A stretch of DNA of 64,000 bases, taken from NCBI GenBank assembly GCA_963845495.1, contig CAWJTH010000231.1:1-64000 (forward strand), read 5' to 3'. The stretch comes from JAZKFT01 sp963845495 (GTDB lineage: Bacteria > Bacteroidota > Bacteroidia > Chitinophagales > Chitinophagaceae). Numbering within the stretch: position 1 is the stretch's first letter; each line of letters opens with the position of its first letter. Positions 26,034-35,095 of this stretch are shown in pieces. A program made the translations under genes and the position numbers. The notes beneath the pieces are model-generated. The model had not been told where the DNA came from. It worked only from the letters and a program-made list of their open reading frames with translations, and made no database searches.

Positions 26034-27434
26034 TTACTTAATCTCCCCAACCATATCTTCCGGTTTCACCCAAGCATCAAATTCTTCAGGTGTAACATAG
26101 CCTAATTTTACGGCCATTGCTTTTAGCGTAGTGCCTTCTTTATGAGCCGTTTGTGCAATTTCAGCGGCTTTGTAATAACCAATTTTGGTGTTTAAAGCAG
26201 TAACCAACATCAGGCTATTATCAACATGTTTTTTAATGTTTGCTTCCAACGGTGCAATGCCAATGGCACATTTATCGTTGAAAGAAACGCAACCATCGCC
26301 AATCAATCTTGCGCTGTGCAAGAAGTTGTAAATCATCATTGGTTTGTACACGTTCAATTCAAAATGGCCATTGCTTCCGCCAATGCTAATGGCCACATCG
26401 TTGCCCATTACTTGTGCCGCAATCATCGTTAATGCTTCGCATTGCGTCGGGTTTACTTTACCAGGCATAATAGAAGAACCAGGTTCATTATCTGGAATAA
26501 ACAATTCGCCGATACCACTTCGTGGGCCGGAAGACAACATGCGGATATCGTTTGCAATCTTCAACAAACTAACCGCCACAGTTTTCAATGCGCCATGGCT
26601 TTCAACAATGGCATCGTGTGCTGCCAACGCTTCAAATTTATTTTCGGCTGTTACAAAAGGCAAACCAGTAAGCTTGGCAATATGCCCAGCCACGTTTTCA
26701 GAATAATTTTTGGGCGTATTAATGCCTGTTCCAACCGCAGTTCCACCTAAAGCCAACTCGCTTAAATGCGATAATGTGTTTTTTATGGCTTTCAAACCGT
26801 GGTTCAACTGACTAACATAACCGCTCAATTCCTGTCCCACCGTAAGCGGCGTAGCATCCATAAAATGCGTCCGGCCAATTTTTACTACATGCATAAACTC
26901 CTTACTCTTTGCAGCAAGTGTATCACGCAATTTTTCAATGCCGGGAATAGTGGTTTCAATCAATATTTTATAGGCCGCAATGTGCATGGCCGTTGGAAAA
27001 GTATCGTTGCTTGATTGTGATTTGTTCACATCATCGTTGGGATGCAAAAATTTGTCCTTGTCGGTTAATGCGCCACCGTGCAGCACATGTCCGCGATAAG
27101 CCACCACTTCGTTCACATTCATATTGCTTTGTGTACCGCTGCCCGTTTGCCAAACCACCAATGGGAAAGAAGAATCCAATTTGCCCTCCAAAATTTCGTC
27201 GCACACTTGGCCAATCATATCGCTTTTTTCTTTCGATAAAACGCCGGCTTCAAAATTGGTGATAGCCGCTGCTTTTTTTAAATAAGCAAACGCACGGATA
27301 ATTTCTTTCGGCATCTTGTTGATGTCTTGCGCAATTTTAAAGTTTTCAACACTGCGTTGTGTTTGCGCACCATAAAGGGCGTCGGCAGGCACCTGCACTT
27401 GGCCCATGGTGTCTTTTTCAATACGGAAGTCCAT
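26034..27434 (-). CDS. fumC: Class II fumarate hydratase
   Basis: Reversible hydration of fumarate to L-malate in the TCA cycle. 466 residues, standard length. Starts FRIEKDTMGQVQVPADALYG; has GSGTQSNMNVNEV (substrate binding), the TGTH-equivalent IGRTHFMDATPLTVG, and the fumarase signature GSSIMPGKVNPTQCE with the flexible catalytic serine loop. Oxygen-stable and iron-free in the family. It appears monocistronic. Confidence 0.97.
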   Translation of the reverse strand: MDFRIEKDTMGQVQVPADALYGAQTQRSVENFKIAQDINKMPKEIIRAFAYLKKAAAITNFEAGVLSKEKSDMIGQVCDEILEGKLDSSFPLVVWQTGSGTQSNMNVNEVVAYRGHVLHGGALTDKDKFLHPNDDVNKSQSSNDTFPTAMHIAAYKILIETTIPGIEKLRDTLAAKSKEFMHVVKIGRTHFMDATPLTVGQELSGYVSQLNHGLKAIKNTLSHLSELALGGTAVGTGINTPKNYSENVAGHIAKLTGLPFVTAENKFEALAAHDAIVESHGALKTVAVSLLKIANDIRMLSSGPRSGIGELFIPDNEPGSSIMPGKVNPTQCEALTMIAAQVMGNDVAISIGGSNGHFELNVYKPMMIYNFLHSARLIGDGCVSFNDKCAIGIAPLEANIKKHVDNSLMLVTALNTKIGYYKAAEIAQTAHKEGTTLKAMAVKLGYVTPEEFDAWVKPEDMVGEIK

Positions 27435-27559
27435 GGCAAATATTTAATTTGAAGATTAGAAATTTGAAGATTGGATGATGAGAGGCTGTGGTTTTGAGGG
27501 TGCAAAAATAATGGCTGGTGGCGGAATGGAGACCGTTTAAATTAACATGCCTGGAATTA

Positions 27560-27753
27560 TTCCCGCAGATTAAATGAGATTAATACACAGCGGATTTAGC
27601 AGAAAGATTTGCGAGGAAGTCATATTGCCACAGATTCACAGAAAAAAACTATAATCTATTTATCTGTGAGATCTGCGGTGTATCCAATCTCATTTAATCT
27701 GCGGGAAAATCATCTTTTATATTTTTTTGTGAATCTGTGGCAATATCACTTCC
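27560..27753. repeat. Two interleaved inverted repeats between fumC and the enoyl-CoA hydratase gene
   Basis: Arm A (27560-27596, TTCCCGCAGATTAAATGAG) pairs with A' (27671-27707); arm B (27613-27647, ATTGCCACAGATTCACAG) pairs with B' (27722-27753). The order A-B-A'-B' is interleaved, so both stems can form together only as a pseudoknot. B' runs into the 3' end of the hydratase gene. The B word recurs at 36375-36510. Confidence 0.75.
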
Positions 27754-28525
27754 CCGTAAAAACCGCCTTCCTTTTTTCCAAAAACGCCGTTGCGCCTTCT
27801 TTGGCGTCGGCCGTATCAAATAAGCCGCCAAACGCGTTTACTTCTTGCGATAAACCATTCGCGGCATCATAACTGGCGGTATTTACCAATTCTACCACCT
27901 TGGCAATAGCAAGCGGAGCTTTGCCCATTATGGTTTTTAAGATAGTGGCGGTTTGTGCCAATAAATCTTCGGCGGGTACCACATGGTTTACCAAACCTAA
28001 AAACAACGCTTCGGTAGCGCTGATCATGTTGCCGGTCATCATCATTTCCATGGCTTTTCCACGGCCAATTAATTGCACCAACCGTTGCGTACCGCCGTAA
28101 CCGGGAACGAGCCCTAAATTAACTTCCGGTTGACCGAATTTGGCGTTTTCATTAGCCAACCGAAAATGACAGGCCATGGCTAATTCGCAACCGCCGCCCA
28201 ATGCAAAGCCATTTACCGCAGCCACAATTGGTTTGGGGCAATGTTCAATTTTACTAAAAACCAGATTGTGCCCCTTTTGCGCCAAAGCCTTGCCAGCACT
28301 GCCATCCAGCGTTATAAATCCGCTGATGTCGGCACCGGCCACAAATGCTTTTGGCCCGGCACCCGTAATAATGGCCGATTTAATTTCTGGCGTATTGTAA
28401 ATGTCTGTTATTGCAGAACCAAGCTCGGTAATAACAGCATCGTTTAGTGCATTTAATTTATCAGGACGGTTGATGGTGATGGTAAAAATGCCATCTGTTA
28501 AATTGGTCAATATGGTTTGGTACAT
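27746..28525 (-). CDS. Enoyl-CoA hydratase/isomerase family protein
   Basis: 259 residues, crotonase fold. Oxyanion-hole segments AGADISGF and NGFALGGGCELAMACHFR, and the catalytic-region motif LGLVPGYGGTQRLVQLIGRG. Length and motifs fit short-chain enoyl-CoA hydratase of beta-oxidation; other crotonases cannot be excluded. Its last codons form part of an inverted repeat. It lies downstream of the large secreted protein gene on the same strand but after a terminator. Confidence 0.92.
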   Translation of the reverse strand: MYQTILTNLTDGIFTITINRPDKLNALNDAVITELGSAITDIYNTPEIKSAIITGAGPKAFVAGADISGFITLDGSAGKALAQKGHNLVFSKIEHCPKPIVAAVNGFALGGGCELAMACHFRLANENAKFGQPEVNLGLVPGYGGTQRLVQLIGRGKAMEMMMTGNMISATEALFLGLVNHVVPAEDLLAQTATILKTIMGKAPLAIAKVVELVNTASYDAANGLSQEVNAFGGLFDTADAKEGATAFLEKRKAVFTGK

Positions 28526-28548
28526 CGTTAATATTTTTTCAAAAGTAT

Positions 28549-28577
28549 AAAAACCAGCCTTGATGGGGCTGGTTTTT
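28549..28577 (-). terminator. Terminator between the secreted protein gene and the enoyl-CoA hydratase gene
   Basis: AAAAACCAGCC and GGCTGGTTTTT form a perfect 11-bp stem with a 7-base loop, ending the upstream minus-strand transcript. Confidence 0.85.
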
Positions 28578-28601
28578 ATATTGTCAACTTATAATTTATC
28601 A

Positions 28602-30332
28602 TTAATCTTTTACGGTAAGTTTAGCCACGGCAATTTTGGTTTTGGCAAACAAACGGTCTTCTTTCCCAATCATGTAAAAATCATTTCCCAACACCGATCC
28701 AAGCCTTGGCATGGCGGTGGGCACAGCGTTATTGCTAAAAAGTGTTTTACGGGTGTACTTGCCTGTTGTTTCATCCAGCACAACAGAAACGCAATCAGAT
28801 TTGCCAAAGGGGCCAACCCTTTTTACTTTTTGACCCAATTGCAAAATGTTTTCATTTTTTTTATGGTCATTAAAAATAATATTCAGTTTGTTTTTGCTTT
28901 CAAAAATGCCAAAGCTGGCATAAAATGGCCAATTGAACCCTGTTAAAAAGAAACCGGTGTTTATGCTAAACCCACTTGGGCTGTTTGAATAGGCGGTTTC
29001 AATTACTTCGCGTTGTTCTTTTGGCAATACGTTTAGCCAATTGATATTGCCGGATGCATCGATTTTGCTCATCATCAAATCGCCACATTCGTATACCTGA
29101 TAAGTAACCGACCTTGTATTACTAAAACCAGTCATGCTGCTAGAGTAGGTAGTGGTGGTATAAGAATAACTATGGTATTTTTCCGCCAAAATAATCAGGC
29201 CGTTGTCTGCTGTGTAAACAATATCCCTGAAACGCATGTATTTCGAAAAACCTTCCTCATCGCTTTGGATCTTTGCAAGCTTTTCACGTTCTTTTTTTTC
29301 GTCCTTACTTTCGCTATCGTTTTCATCATCTGTACTGGCATCTTCCTGGGCAGAAATAGTAGACGTATTGATATCTTTTCGATTAGAACTAATAATATCG
29401 CCAGTAACCGTATTAATGCGTTGTACCATCAAACCGTTTATTTCTGTCCCCTTGCTCAAATTGCTGTAAAAAGCAGCCAGTATAAGGTTATTATCCTTGC
29501 TTTGTACCACCTTTGAACTCACAAGCCATTTAGCTTCAATGTTGGTGTTTACTTCTTTTATCTGTTTGCCCAATTTATCGTAAATACGAATGCTGTAATT
29601 TTTAAAATCAAGGTATTTATTTTTTTTCTTTTTGCCTTCCTCGTATTCATACACGCGGCCAACCAATGCTATGTTGCCATTGTTGGTGTACACTACATCC
29701 TCCAATTGAAATGTTTTGGGTTCAAATTCGTTGGAGATATGGACGGGTTTACCTGCCGCAATCATTTTATCGTTAAACTGGCGTATTTCGTAATTGTTTT
29801 TTTCCTTGCCCGAAATGGTACTTACAATTATCATTTTTGTGCTGTCGGCGCTGTAGGCTATCCTATAATTAATGTCATCATTTTTTTCATCCTTTTGCCA
29901 ACTAGTCACTTCTTTCCAATCGCCCGCCTGTTCGCCGCTAGCTTTGTCTATTTCTGTTGAAAATAAAGTGAGCGTTTTCTCTTTTTTGTTATAATCTGTT
30001 GCAAACAAAAAAAGCTTGCCCTTTAAAAAAAACAATTGATCGTACTCTTTACCCTTCAGTTCTTTGTTAAAATCATTTTCATATACCTGGATTAGATTTT
30101 TATCCAACTTAATAAGTGTGGCAGATTCCCGTACGGATGCGCCGATTACGAAATAAGTTTTTAGGGCATAGTGAGATTCCTTTAAATAAATGCCAGAATT
30201 GTCGGTGTAAAAAACTGAAAGATCGGTGCTCCCTTTTTTTAATTTAAACTCGTCGCCCCAAGTAACTTTTGTTTGTGCCGAAGTCAGATTTGTGTATGCC
30301 AAAAAAATAAAAATTGCCAGAAGATGTTTCAT
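28602..30332 (-). CDS. Secreted protein of unknown function
   Basis: 576 residues with a signal peptide (LLAIFIFLAYTNLTSAQ). The body contains repeated short blocks of the type LIKLDKN...YEND, LFFLKGKLFLFATD and GNIALVGRVYEYEEG, suggesting a beta-propeller-like periplasmic or secreted fold. A highly charged low-complexity stretch (DENDSESKDEKKEREK) sits at about 340-356. No catalytic motif recognised. Confidence 0.75.
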   Translation of the reverse strand: MKHLLAIFIFLAYTNLTSAQTKVTWGDEFKLKKGSTDLSVFYTDNSGIYLKESHYALKTYFVIGASVRESATLIKLDKNLIQVYENDFNKELKGKEYDQLFFLKGKLFLFATDYNKKEKTLTLFSTEIDKASGEQAGDWKEVTSWQKDEKNDDINYRIAYSADSTKMIIVSTISGKEKNNYEIRQFNDKMIAAGKPVHISNEFEPKTFQLEDVVYTNNGNIALVGRVYEYEEGKKKKNKYLDFKNYSIRIYDKLGKQIKEVNTNIEAKWLVSSKVVQSKDNNLILAAFYSNLSKGTEINGLMVQRINTVTGDIISSNRKDINTSTISAQEDASTDDENDSESKDEKKEREKLAKIQSDEEGFSKYMRFRDIVYTADNGLIILAEKYHSYSYTTTTYSSSMTGFSNTRSVTYQVYECGDLMMSKIDASGNINWLNVLPKEQREVIETAYSNSPSGFSINTGFFLTGFNWPFYASFGIFESKNKLNIIFNDHKKNENILQLGQKVKRVGPFGKSDCVSVVLDETTGKYTRKTLFSNNAVPTAMPRLGSVLGNDFYMIGKEDRLFAKTKIAVAKLTVKD

Positions 30333-30428
30333 GTAAGATAAATTGTTTTAATATTTAGGAAAGTGGCACGAAAATAGGGTTTAGTATGATATATATATTT
30401 ATTAGTAAATTTATATAGATGGGATAAG

Positions 30429-30436
30429 TAGCTTTG
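30429..30436 (+). promoter_or_regulatory. Bacteroidota -7 type promoter element
   Basis: TAGCTTTG fits TAnnTTTG, 8 bases before the ATG of the DCC-family gene, implying a very short leader. No clear -33 TTG. Confidence 0.35.
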
Positions 30437-30443
30437 CATTTCA

Positions 30444-30851
30444 ATGAAACCAAAAAACGAATTGATCATTTTATTTGACGGCGTTTGCAATCTTTGCAAT
30501 GGCATGGTTCAATTCGTAATTAAAAATGACGCAAAAAAGCGATTTCAATTTGCTTCGCTGCAATCAATCTCTGGACAAGAAATATTGCAAAAATTTCAAT
30601 TGTCAACAGATGTTTTCGATTCTTTTATATTGTTGGAAAATGGGAGGTTATTTACCAAATCAACCGCAGCTTTGAGGGTGGTAAAACGGCTGAAAGGCTT
30701 ATGGCTGCTACTTTACAGCTTCATAATTGTACCAAAATTTATTAGAGATGCGGTTTATAATTTAATTGCTAAAAACCGTTACAAATGGTTTGGTAAACAA
30801 GAAACTTGCTGGGTTCCGACACCTACTTTAAAAGAAAGATTTTTGAACTAA
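30444..30851 (+). CDS. DCC-family (DUF393) thiol-disulfide oxidoreductase-like protein
   Basis: 135 residues. N-terminal LFDGVCNLCNGMVQFVI holds the DxxCxxC motif that names the family, followed by FQFASLQSISGQEIL and ALRVVKRLKGLWLLLYSF with a hydrophobic helix. Predicted thioredoxin-like redox protein; physiological partners unknown. Confidence 0.9.
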   Translation: MKPKNELIILFDGVCNLCNGMVQFVIKNDAKKRFQFASLQSISGQEILQKFQLSTDVFDSFILLENGRLFTKSTAALRVVKRLKGLWLLLYSFIIVPKFIRDAVYNLIAKNRYKWFGKQETCWVPTPTLKERFLN

Positions 30852-30860
30852 GTTTTTTAA

Positions 30861-31166
30861 TTAATTTAAGTTTATATCCTGATTTATTTCTCTATTTATC
30901 AATGCTTTGAATCTTTTCTCGTTTCGCATCCAAACAAAATGAGTTGAGATAAAGGCAATAATTAGTGAAACGATCAACATAAAAAAGAAGGTGATCTTGC
31001 TGCTTTTTTCGAGGATTAAATCGAAATAATTCATTACAAAAAATAGCGACAACATGCAAATGATAGTCCACATAGTCATGTACAAAGCATAATAACCGAC
31101 TCTGGAACCGGTTCGTTGAATTTCCCATTCCCGTAAAAAGCGCCTTTCTGCTGTTGATAATGCCAT
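30861..31166 (-). CDS. Small two-span membrane protein
   Basis: 101 residues. A charged N-terminus (ERRFLREWEIQRTGSR) is followed by two hydrophobic helices (MTMWTIICMLSLFFVMNYF and TFFFMLIVSLIIAFI) and a basic tail. No family recognised. Convergent with the DCC gene, 9 bp apart. Start ATG at 31166, just before an inverted repeat. Confidence 0.65.
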   Translation of the reverse strand: MALSTAERRFLREWEIQRTGSRVGYYALYMTMWTIICMLSLFFVMNYFDLILEKSSKITFFFMLIVSLIIAFISTHFVWMRNEKRFKALINREINQDINLN

Positions 31167-31170
31167 AAAT

Positions 31171-31288
31171 AGTAGTTGGTAATTAGTAGTTGGTATTTAG
31201 ATGATTGCCATGTAACAGTTTTTGTATTTAATCATTTTAATCGAAAGTTTTGGTTTTGTCCAACTACTAAATACCAATTACTAACGAC
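31171..31288. repeat. Inverted repeat of AGTAGTTGGTAATTAG words
   Basis: The left arm (31171-31200: AGTAGTTGGTAATTAGTAG) pairs with the right arm (31260-31288: CCAACTACTAAATACCAATT). It fills the gap between two minus-strand genes. The words are the same as upstream of the Fe-S gene at 41.3 kb. Confidence 0.75.
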
Positions 31289-31292
31289 TGTT

Positions 31293-32084
31293 TTATTCAT
31301 TATCCATTGTTATTTCTCCTTCCATATAAAAAATACAATTACCGCCAATTACTACGCGTTCGCCATTTTGTTCGCAATAAATATTGCCGCCACGCTTGCT
31401 TAATTGTTTGGCATTCATCACGTTTTTGTTGAGCCTTTTTGACCAAAATGGAATGAGTTGCGAATGCGCTGAACCCGTTACCGGATCTTCGTTTATGCCA
31501 GCGCCGGGCGCAAAAAAACGGCTCACAAAATCCACTTCATCGCCTTTGGCAGTAATGATCATTTTGCTGAAATATTTTTTCATCAACGTAAAATCTGGCT
31601 GACAGTTTTTAACCGCCGATTCATTTTCTAGCAATACCAAAACGTCGCGGTATTGGTGTGTTTCCAAAATGGTTACACCGCCCAAAACGGCTGATAAATT
31701 TGGGTCGATTTCTTCCAATGGTTTTGGTTCCCAGCTTGGGAAATCCATCACCAACATATCATCTTTTTTTGTAACGATTAATGAGCCGCTGGCCGATTGG
31801 AAAACGATGCTGTCCTTTTCATATCCCAATTTTTCAAACAAAATAAAAGCACTGGCTAAAGTGGCATGGCCGCAAAGGTTTATTTCCACTTCAGGCGTAA
31901 ACCAACGGATGTCGAAACCAGTTTGATTTGCCACAAAAAAAACGGTTTCGCTTAAATTGTTTTCCAAGGCAATCTGTTGCATCAAATCCTTGCTCAGCCA
32001 AGTTTTTAACGGAATAACTGCAGCGGGATTTCCACCAAATAATTTGTTGGTAAATGCATCAACCTGATAAATTTTCAACTGCAT
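31293..32084 (-). CDS. PhzF-family isomerase/epimerase
   Basis: About 263 residues. The two-domain diaminopimelate epimerase-like fold is indicated by QVDAFTNKLFGGNPAAVI, NLSETVFF with the catalytic Glu, IRWFTPEVEINLCGHATLASA, and the C-terminal GINEDPVTGSAHSQL. Relatives include phenazine synthesis PhzF and many orphan isomerases; there is no phenazine cluster here, so the reaction is unknown. I use the ATG at 32084 (MQLKIYQV). Confidence 0.92.
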   Translation of the reverse strand: MQLKIYQVDAFTNKLFGGNPAAVIPLKTWLSKDLMQQIALENNLSETVFFVANQTGFDIRWFTPEVEINLCGHATLASAFILFEKLGYEKDSIVFQSASGSLIVTKKDDMLVMDFPSWEPKPLEEIDPNLSAVLGGVTILETHQYRDVLVLLENESAVKNCQPDFTLMKKYFSKMIITAKGDEVDFVSRFFAPGAGINEDPVTGSAHSQLIPFWSKRLNKNVMNAKQLSKRGGNIYCEQNGERVVIGGNCIFYMEGEITMDNE

Positions 32085-32414
32085 TTGTATCGAATTTTGA
32101 AACAAAGATAGCAGATGGTAAAAAGAAGGCTATAATCGTTTGTAAACCGTGTCTGACGCCTTTGTATTTTGGGCGTCAGACACATGGAATATTATGTATG
32201 GCTGAATTAAGGCTAGTTAATAAGCATGAAAATGTACGGATAAACAAAGGAAAGACTGTGGCCGTGCGCCAGGGATGGCGGCAAGTACCCCACAGGCGGC
32301 ATAATAAGTGAATAGTGAAAAGAGAATAGTGAATAATAAAATACAGTGAATTGCCGCCGAGGAGTACTGCCAACAGCCCGCCCGGGCGCCCAAAATCAAC
32401 ATATTGTTTTCAAA
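32085..32414. repeat. Repeat-rich spacer with a 12-bp hairpin
   Basis: 330-base spacer. A perfect hairpin, GTGTCTGACGCC / GGCGTCAGACAC, lies at 32149-32183. Then come GCGCCAGGGATGGCGGCAAG, an AGTGAATAGTGAAAAGAG run and a GGCGGCAATTCACTG-like segment read on the minus strand, so G+C-rich islands flank an AT-rich wordlike core. GCCCGCCCGGGCGC closes it. No gene is supported; open frames on the minus strand translate only repeats. Confidence 0.6.
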
Positions 32415-33653
32415 TCATTCTTCTAAAAAGTCCAAGTCTTTCCCAAAAGTTTCTTTGGTAAAATAAATGGAAATAAGACCCAGCAAAATAAAAACGGCAC
32501 CTGTAACCCAACCGCCGGTTACATAATTGCTATGCGAACGGACTAGTTGAAAAAACGGGATAACCAAAATAGCCAAGAAACCCCGCACCATGTTTGGAAC
32601 CGTGGTGGCTGTGGTGGCACGAAGGTTGGTGCCAAATTGTTCGGCACCGATGGTTACAAACAATGCCCAAAAACCGCTGCCAAAGCCTAGTACAAAACAG
32701 GAAACGTACATTGCCCCCGCCGTTGCATTTCTTAACAATACAAAAAAGGCAATGGTGGCTACAATGGTAATGCCGTAAAAAAAGTACAGCGCTTTTTTGC
32801 GGCTTTCCATAAAATTGCTGATAAAGCCAGCCAATAAATCGGAAATGGAAAGGCCGATATAAGCATACATTACCGATTTGCCGGGGTCAACCTTTTCAAA
32901 AATGTGGAATTCTTTGGCAAACTCGCTTGAAAAAGTAACCAAAATGCCAATGACAAACCAAGTTGGCAATCCTATAAAAATGGTAAAAACATAGCGTTTA
33001 AATCGGTCGGCATCTGTAAACAGCATAAAGAAATTGCCCCGCTTCACATCCAATTTTTTCACTTCGTTAAACATGCCGCTTTCAAACACGGAAATGCGGA
33101 GCAACAATAACAAAAAGCCAAGTCCGCCTCCAATAAAATAACAGGTATGCCAATCGAAATGCTGTTTGATGAAGAATGCAACCACGGCTCCTAAAATGCC
33201 TGTTCCGGCAACAATTGAAGTGGCGATTCCGCGTTTTTCTTTAGGCGTCATTTCAGAAACCAATGTAATGCCGGCACCTAATTCGCCCGCCAAACCCAGC
33301 CCCGCAACAAAACGGATCCAAGCATATTGATCAACCGAAGTGACAAATCCATTAAAAATATTTGCTACGGAATACAATAAGATAGAACCAAATAATACAC
33401 TGAGCCTTCCTTTTTTATCGCCCAAAACGCCCCAAATAATGCCACCCACCAACAACCCCAGCATTTGGATTTGTAAGATATATTCGCCGCTGTCGCGTAC
33501 CTGCGTTGGGTTTAAGCCGAAACTTTCCAAGCTAGGTTTGCGGATAATGCTAAACAACAATAAGTCATAAATGTCTACAAAATAGCCCAGTGCGGCTACA
33601 ATAATAGTTACATTTAAAAAGGAAAAGGGCTTTTCTTCGGTAAGCGGTTTCAT
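32415..33653 (-). CDS. MFS transporter
   Basis: 412 residues, 12 predicted spans. The MFS loop motif GVLGDKKGRLSVL lies between helices 2 and 3, with ELGAGITLVSEMTPKEKRG between 4 and 5. This resembles the metabolite:H+ symporter branch that transports sugars or organic acids. Inner membrane. A wordlike repeat follows its start region. Confidence 0.85.
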   Translation of the reverse strand: MKPLTEEKPFSFLNVTIIVAALGYFVDIYDLLLFSIIRKPSLESFGLNPTQVRDSGEYILQIQMLGLLVGGIIWGVLGDKKGRLSVLFGSILLYSVANIFNGFVTSVDQYAWIRFVAGLGLAGELGAGITLVSEMTPKEKRGIATSIVAGTGILGAVVAFFIKQHFDWHTCYFIGGGLGFLLLLLRISVFESGMFNEVKKLDVKRGNFFMLFTDADRFKRYVFTIFIGLPTWFVIGILVTFSSEFAKEFHIFEKVDPGKSVMYAYIGLSISDLLAGFISNFMESRKKALYFFYGITIVATIAFFVLLRNATAGAMYVSCFVLGFGSGFWALFVTIGAEQFGTNLRATTATTVPNMVRGFLAILVIPFFQLVRSHSNYVTGGWVTGAVFILLGLISIYFTKETFGKDLDFLEE

Positions 33654-33662
33654 AAGAATAAA

Positions 33663-33698
33663 TGTGCTAATTAGCTAATTTGCTGATGTGCTAATGCT
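33663..33698. repeat. Short GCTAAT-word repeat
   Basis: GTGCTAATTAGCTAATTTGC followed by TGATGTGCTAATG, i.e. four near-copies of GCTAAT(T) in 36 bases between two minus-strand genes. Confidence 0.6.
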
Positions 33699-33747
33699 GC
33701 AATGCGAAAATGAACAAAGTAGTCAAGTATCCCAAAATATTTTTTGT

Positions 33748-34488
33748 CTACGCTTTTGGCTTTGCTTTTTTACTGGTAATTAATTTAATAATAATGGGTG
33801 CTGTTGTAACCAACACAATACCCAAAACAATTATTTCAAGATGTTCTTTTAAATCAAAATGAAGCCAGTCCCAAATCCATTTTTGCAAAAAATAGCCACC
33901 GAAGAGCATCAAGAAAACCCAAGCCACACAGCCAATAATATTGAAATACACGAATTTTTTCTTTTCCATGCCTACAATGCCACCAACAATTGGTGCAAAT
34001 GTGCGGATGATAGGCACAAACCTAGCAATTACAATTGCCCAACCGCCTTTTTCTTCATAAAAGTCATGGGCTTGCATCAAATATTTTTTCTTGAAAAGAA
34101 AAGTGTCTTTTCTCTCATACAAAAAAGGGCCGCTTTTCTTACCAAACCAATAACCGGCCATGTTTCCTAAAATACCCATTAGGCTTATTAAGCCCCACAA
34201 AAGAAATAAATCAACCCACTGATTTTGGATATTGCCAAGGCCAAACAATCTTAAAAATTGATGGGCTAAGCCTGGATGTTCAATTTTAAATTCATCTTTC
34301 ATAGTGTGAGCACACATGCCAGCTACAAACAAAAGAGAATCTCCAGGTAAAAAAAAGCCTGCCATGAGGCCGGTTTCAGCAAATACTATAAACAATAGTA
34401 GCCAAAGGCCGCCGTGGTCTATATAAAACATTGGTTGTAAAAGCTGGCTCCAGTGAAAGGCATCCAGCAGAAAATTGGAAAACATCAT
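33748..34488 (-). CDS. DedA-family (VTT domain) membrane protein
   Basis: 246 residues. FAETGLMAGFFLPGDSLLF is the re-entrant loop with the acidic residue; ARFVPIIRTFAPIVGGIVGM carries the two conserved arginines. DedA proteins support membrane-lipid scrambling and envelope homeostasis. The start overlaps the restored stop of the DUF5615 gene in an ATGA-type arrangement, suggesting DUF433-DUF5615-dedA transcription. Confidence 0.9.
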   Translation of the reverse strand: MMFSNFLLDAFHWSQLLQPMFYIDHGGLWLLLFIVFAETGLMAGFFLPGDSLLFVAGMCAHTMKDEFKIEHPGLAHQFLRLFGLGNIQNQWVDLFLLWGLISLMGILGNMAGYWFGKKSGPFLYERKDTFLFKKKYLMQAHDFYEEKGGWAIVIARFVPIIRTFAPIVGGIVGMEKKKFVYFNIIGCVAWVFLMLFGGYFLQKWIWDWLHFDLKEHLEIIVLGIVLVTTAPIIIKLITSKKAKPKA

Positions 34489-34834
34489 ATTGGTTTAACC
34501 CTTGTTTGGGCGGTTGTGATAACAACGAAATTGCCTTTTAATTCATTGATGTTATCGGTCAAAAATTTGTATAAGTCTATTGAAATATCATTTTTTCTTT
34601 TGGAGAATAACGCAAAAGTATGACTGCAAACGGTTTTAAGCCCTTTGCGTAAATTAATTCACCAAAATCTTTGTCTTCGGTAAGTATTGGCATTTCGTGA
34701 ATGGTAGAATATTGTGCTATCACTTCATCCATTTCACCGCGTAAAATATCCTTCACGCAAATAAAATCAATGCCCGCATTTCTGCAGGCATCAAGCAGTT
34801 CAAAATTTAAACTTTCATCTATCAACAACTTCAT
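34485..34834 (-). pseudogene. DUF5615-family PIN-like protein (putative toxin), frameshifted
   Basis: As written, the gene stops at 34577 after 85 residues (MKLLIDESLNFELLDACRNA, GIDFICVKDILRGEMDE, ILTEDKDFGELIYAKG). The Asp residues of the PIN-like core (D7, D36 region, DKD) are present. Adding one A to the A6 tract at 34598-34603 (on the complement) continues the frame as NDISIDLYKFLTDNINELKG, then NFVVITTAQTRVKPI, ending at 34485 in an ATGA overlap with the dedA start. That is the usual family C-terminus, so a one-base deletion, real or from sequencing, truncates it. It forms a pair with the DUF433 gene, overlapping it by 4 bp. Confidence 0.75.
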
Positions 34835-35058
34835 GCGTGAGCTAGTTCTATTTTTTCATTCTCTATAATAGCTCCTGCATAATTGATACATTCCAATATT
34901 TCTTCTTTGGTAAGGTGGTCGTAATCTTTTAACAGCGTTGTTATGTCAGCGCCTTGGCCTAATTTTTCTAAAATGAATTCCACTTTTATACGTGTTCCTT
35001 TAATTACAGGCTTACCCATGCACACGCCTTCTCTTTTCCAAATTTTTTCGAAACGCAT
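34831..35058 (-). CDS. DUF433-family antitoxin-like protein
   Basis: 75 residues. GVCMGKPVIKGTRIKVEFIL is the DUF433 signature, followed by an HTH-like KLGQGADITTLLKDYDHLTK and a C-terminal ALA/ENEKIELAHA tail. DUF433 genes are commonly paired with DUF5615 PIN-like genes, as here with a 4-bp ATGA overlap, and are thought to be antitoxins. Confidence 0.88.
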   Translation of the reverse strand: MRFEKIWKREGVCMGKPVIKGTRIKVEFILEKLGQGADITTLLKDYDHLTKEEILECINYAGAIIENEKIELAHA

Positions 35059-35095
35059 GATTTCTTTTTTTCAAAGTTAAGTAACAATTTTTATT

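Noticed and set aside
32176..32402. Two minus-strand open frames in the 32.2-kb spacer
   Set aside because: They merely translate repeat words (SLFTIHYSLFTYY-like) and G+C-rich islands; no motif.
33748..35058. Defence island around the DUF433/DUF5615 pair
   Set aside because: Neighbours are DedA, an MFS transporter and a dicarboxylate symporter; no restriction, Abi or other defence genes.
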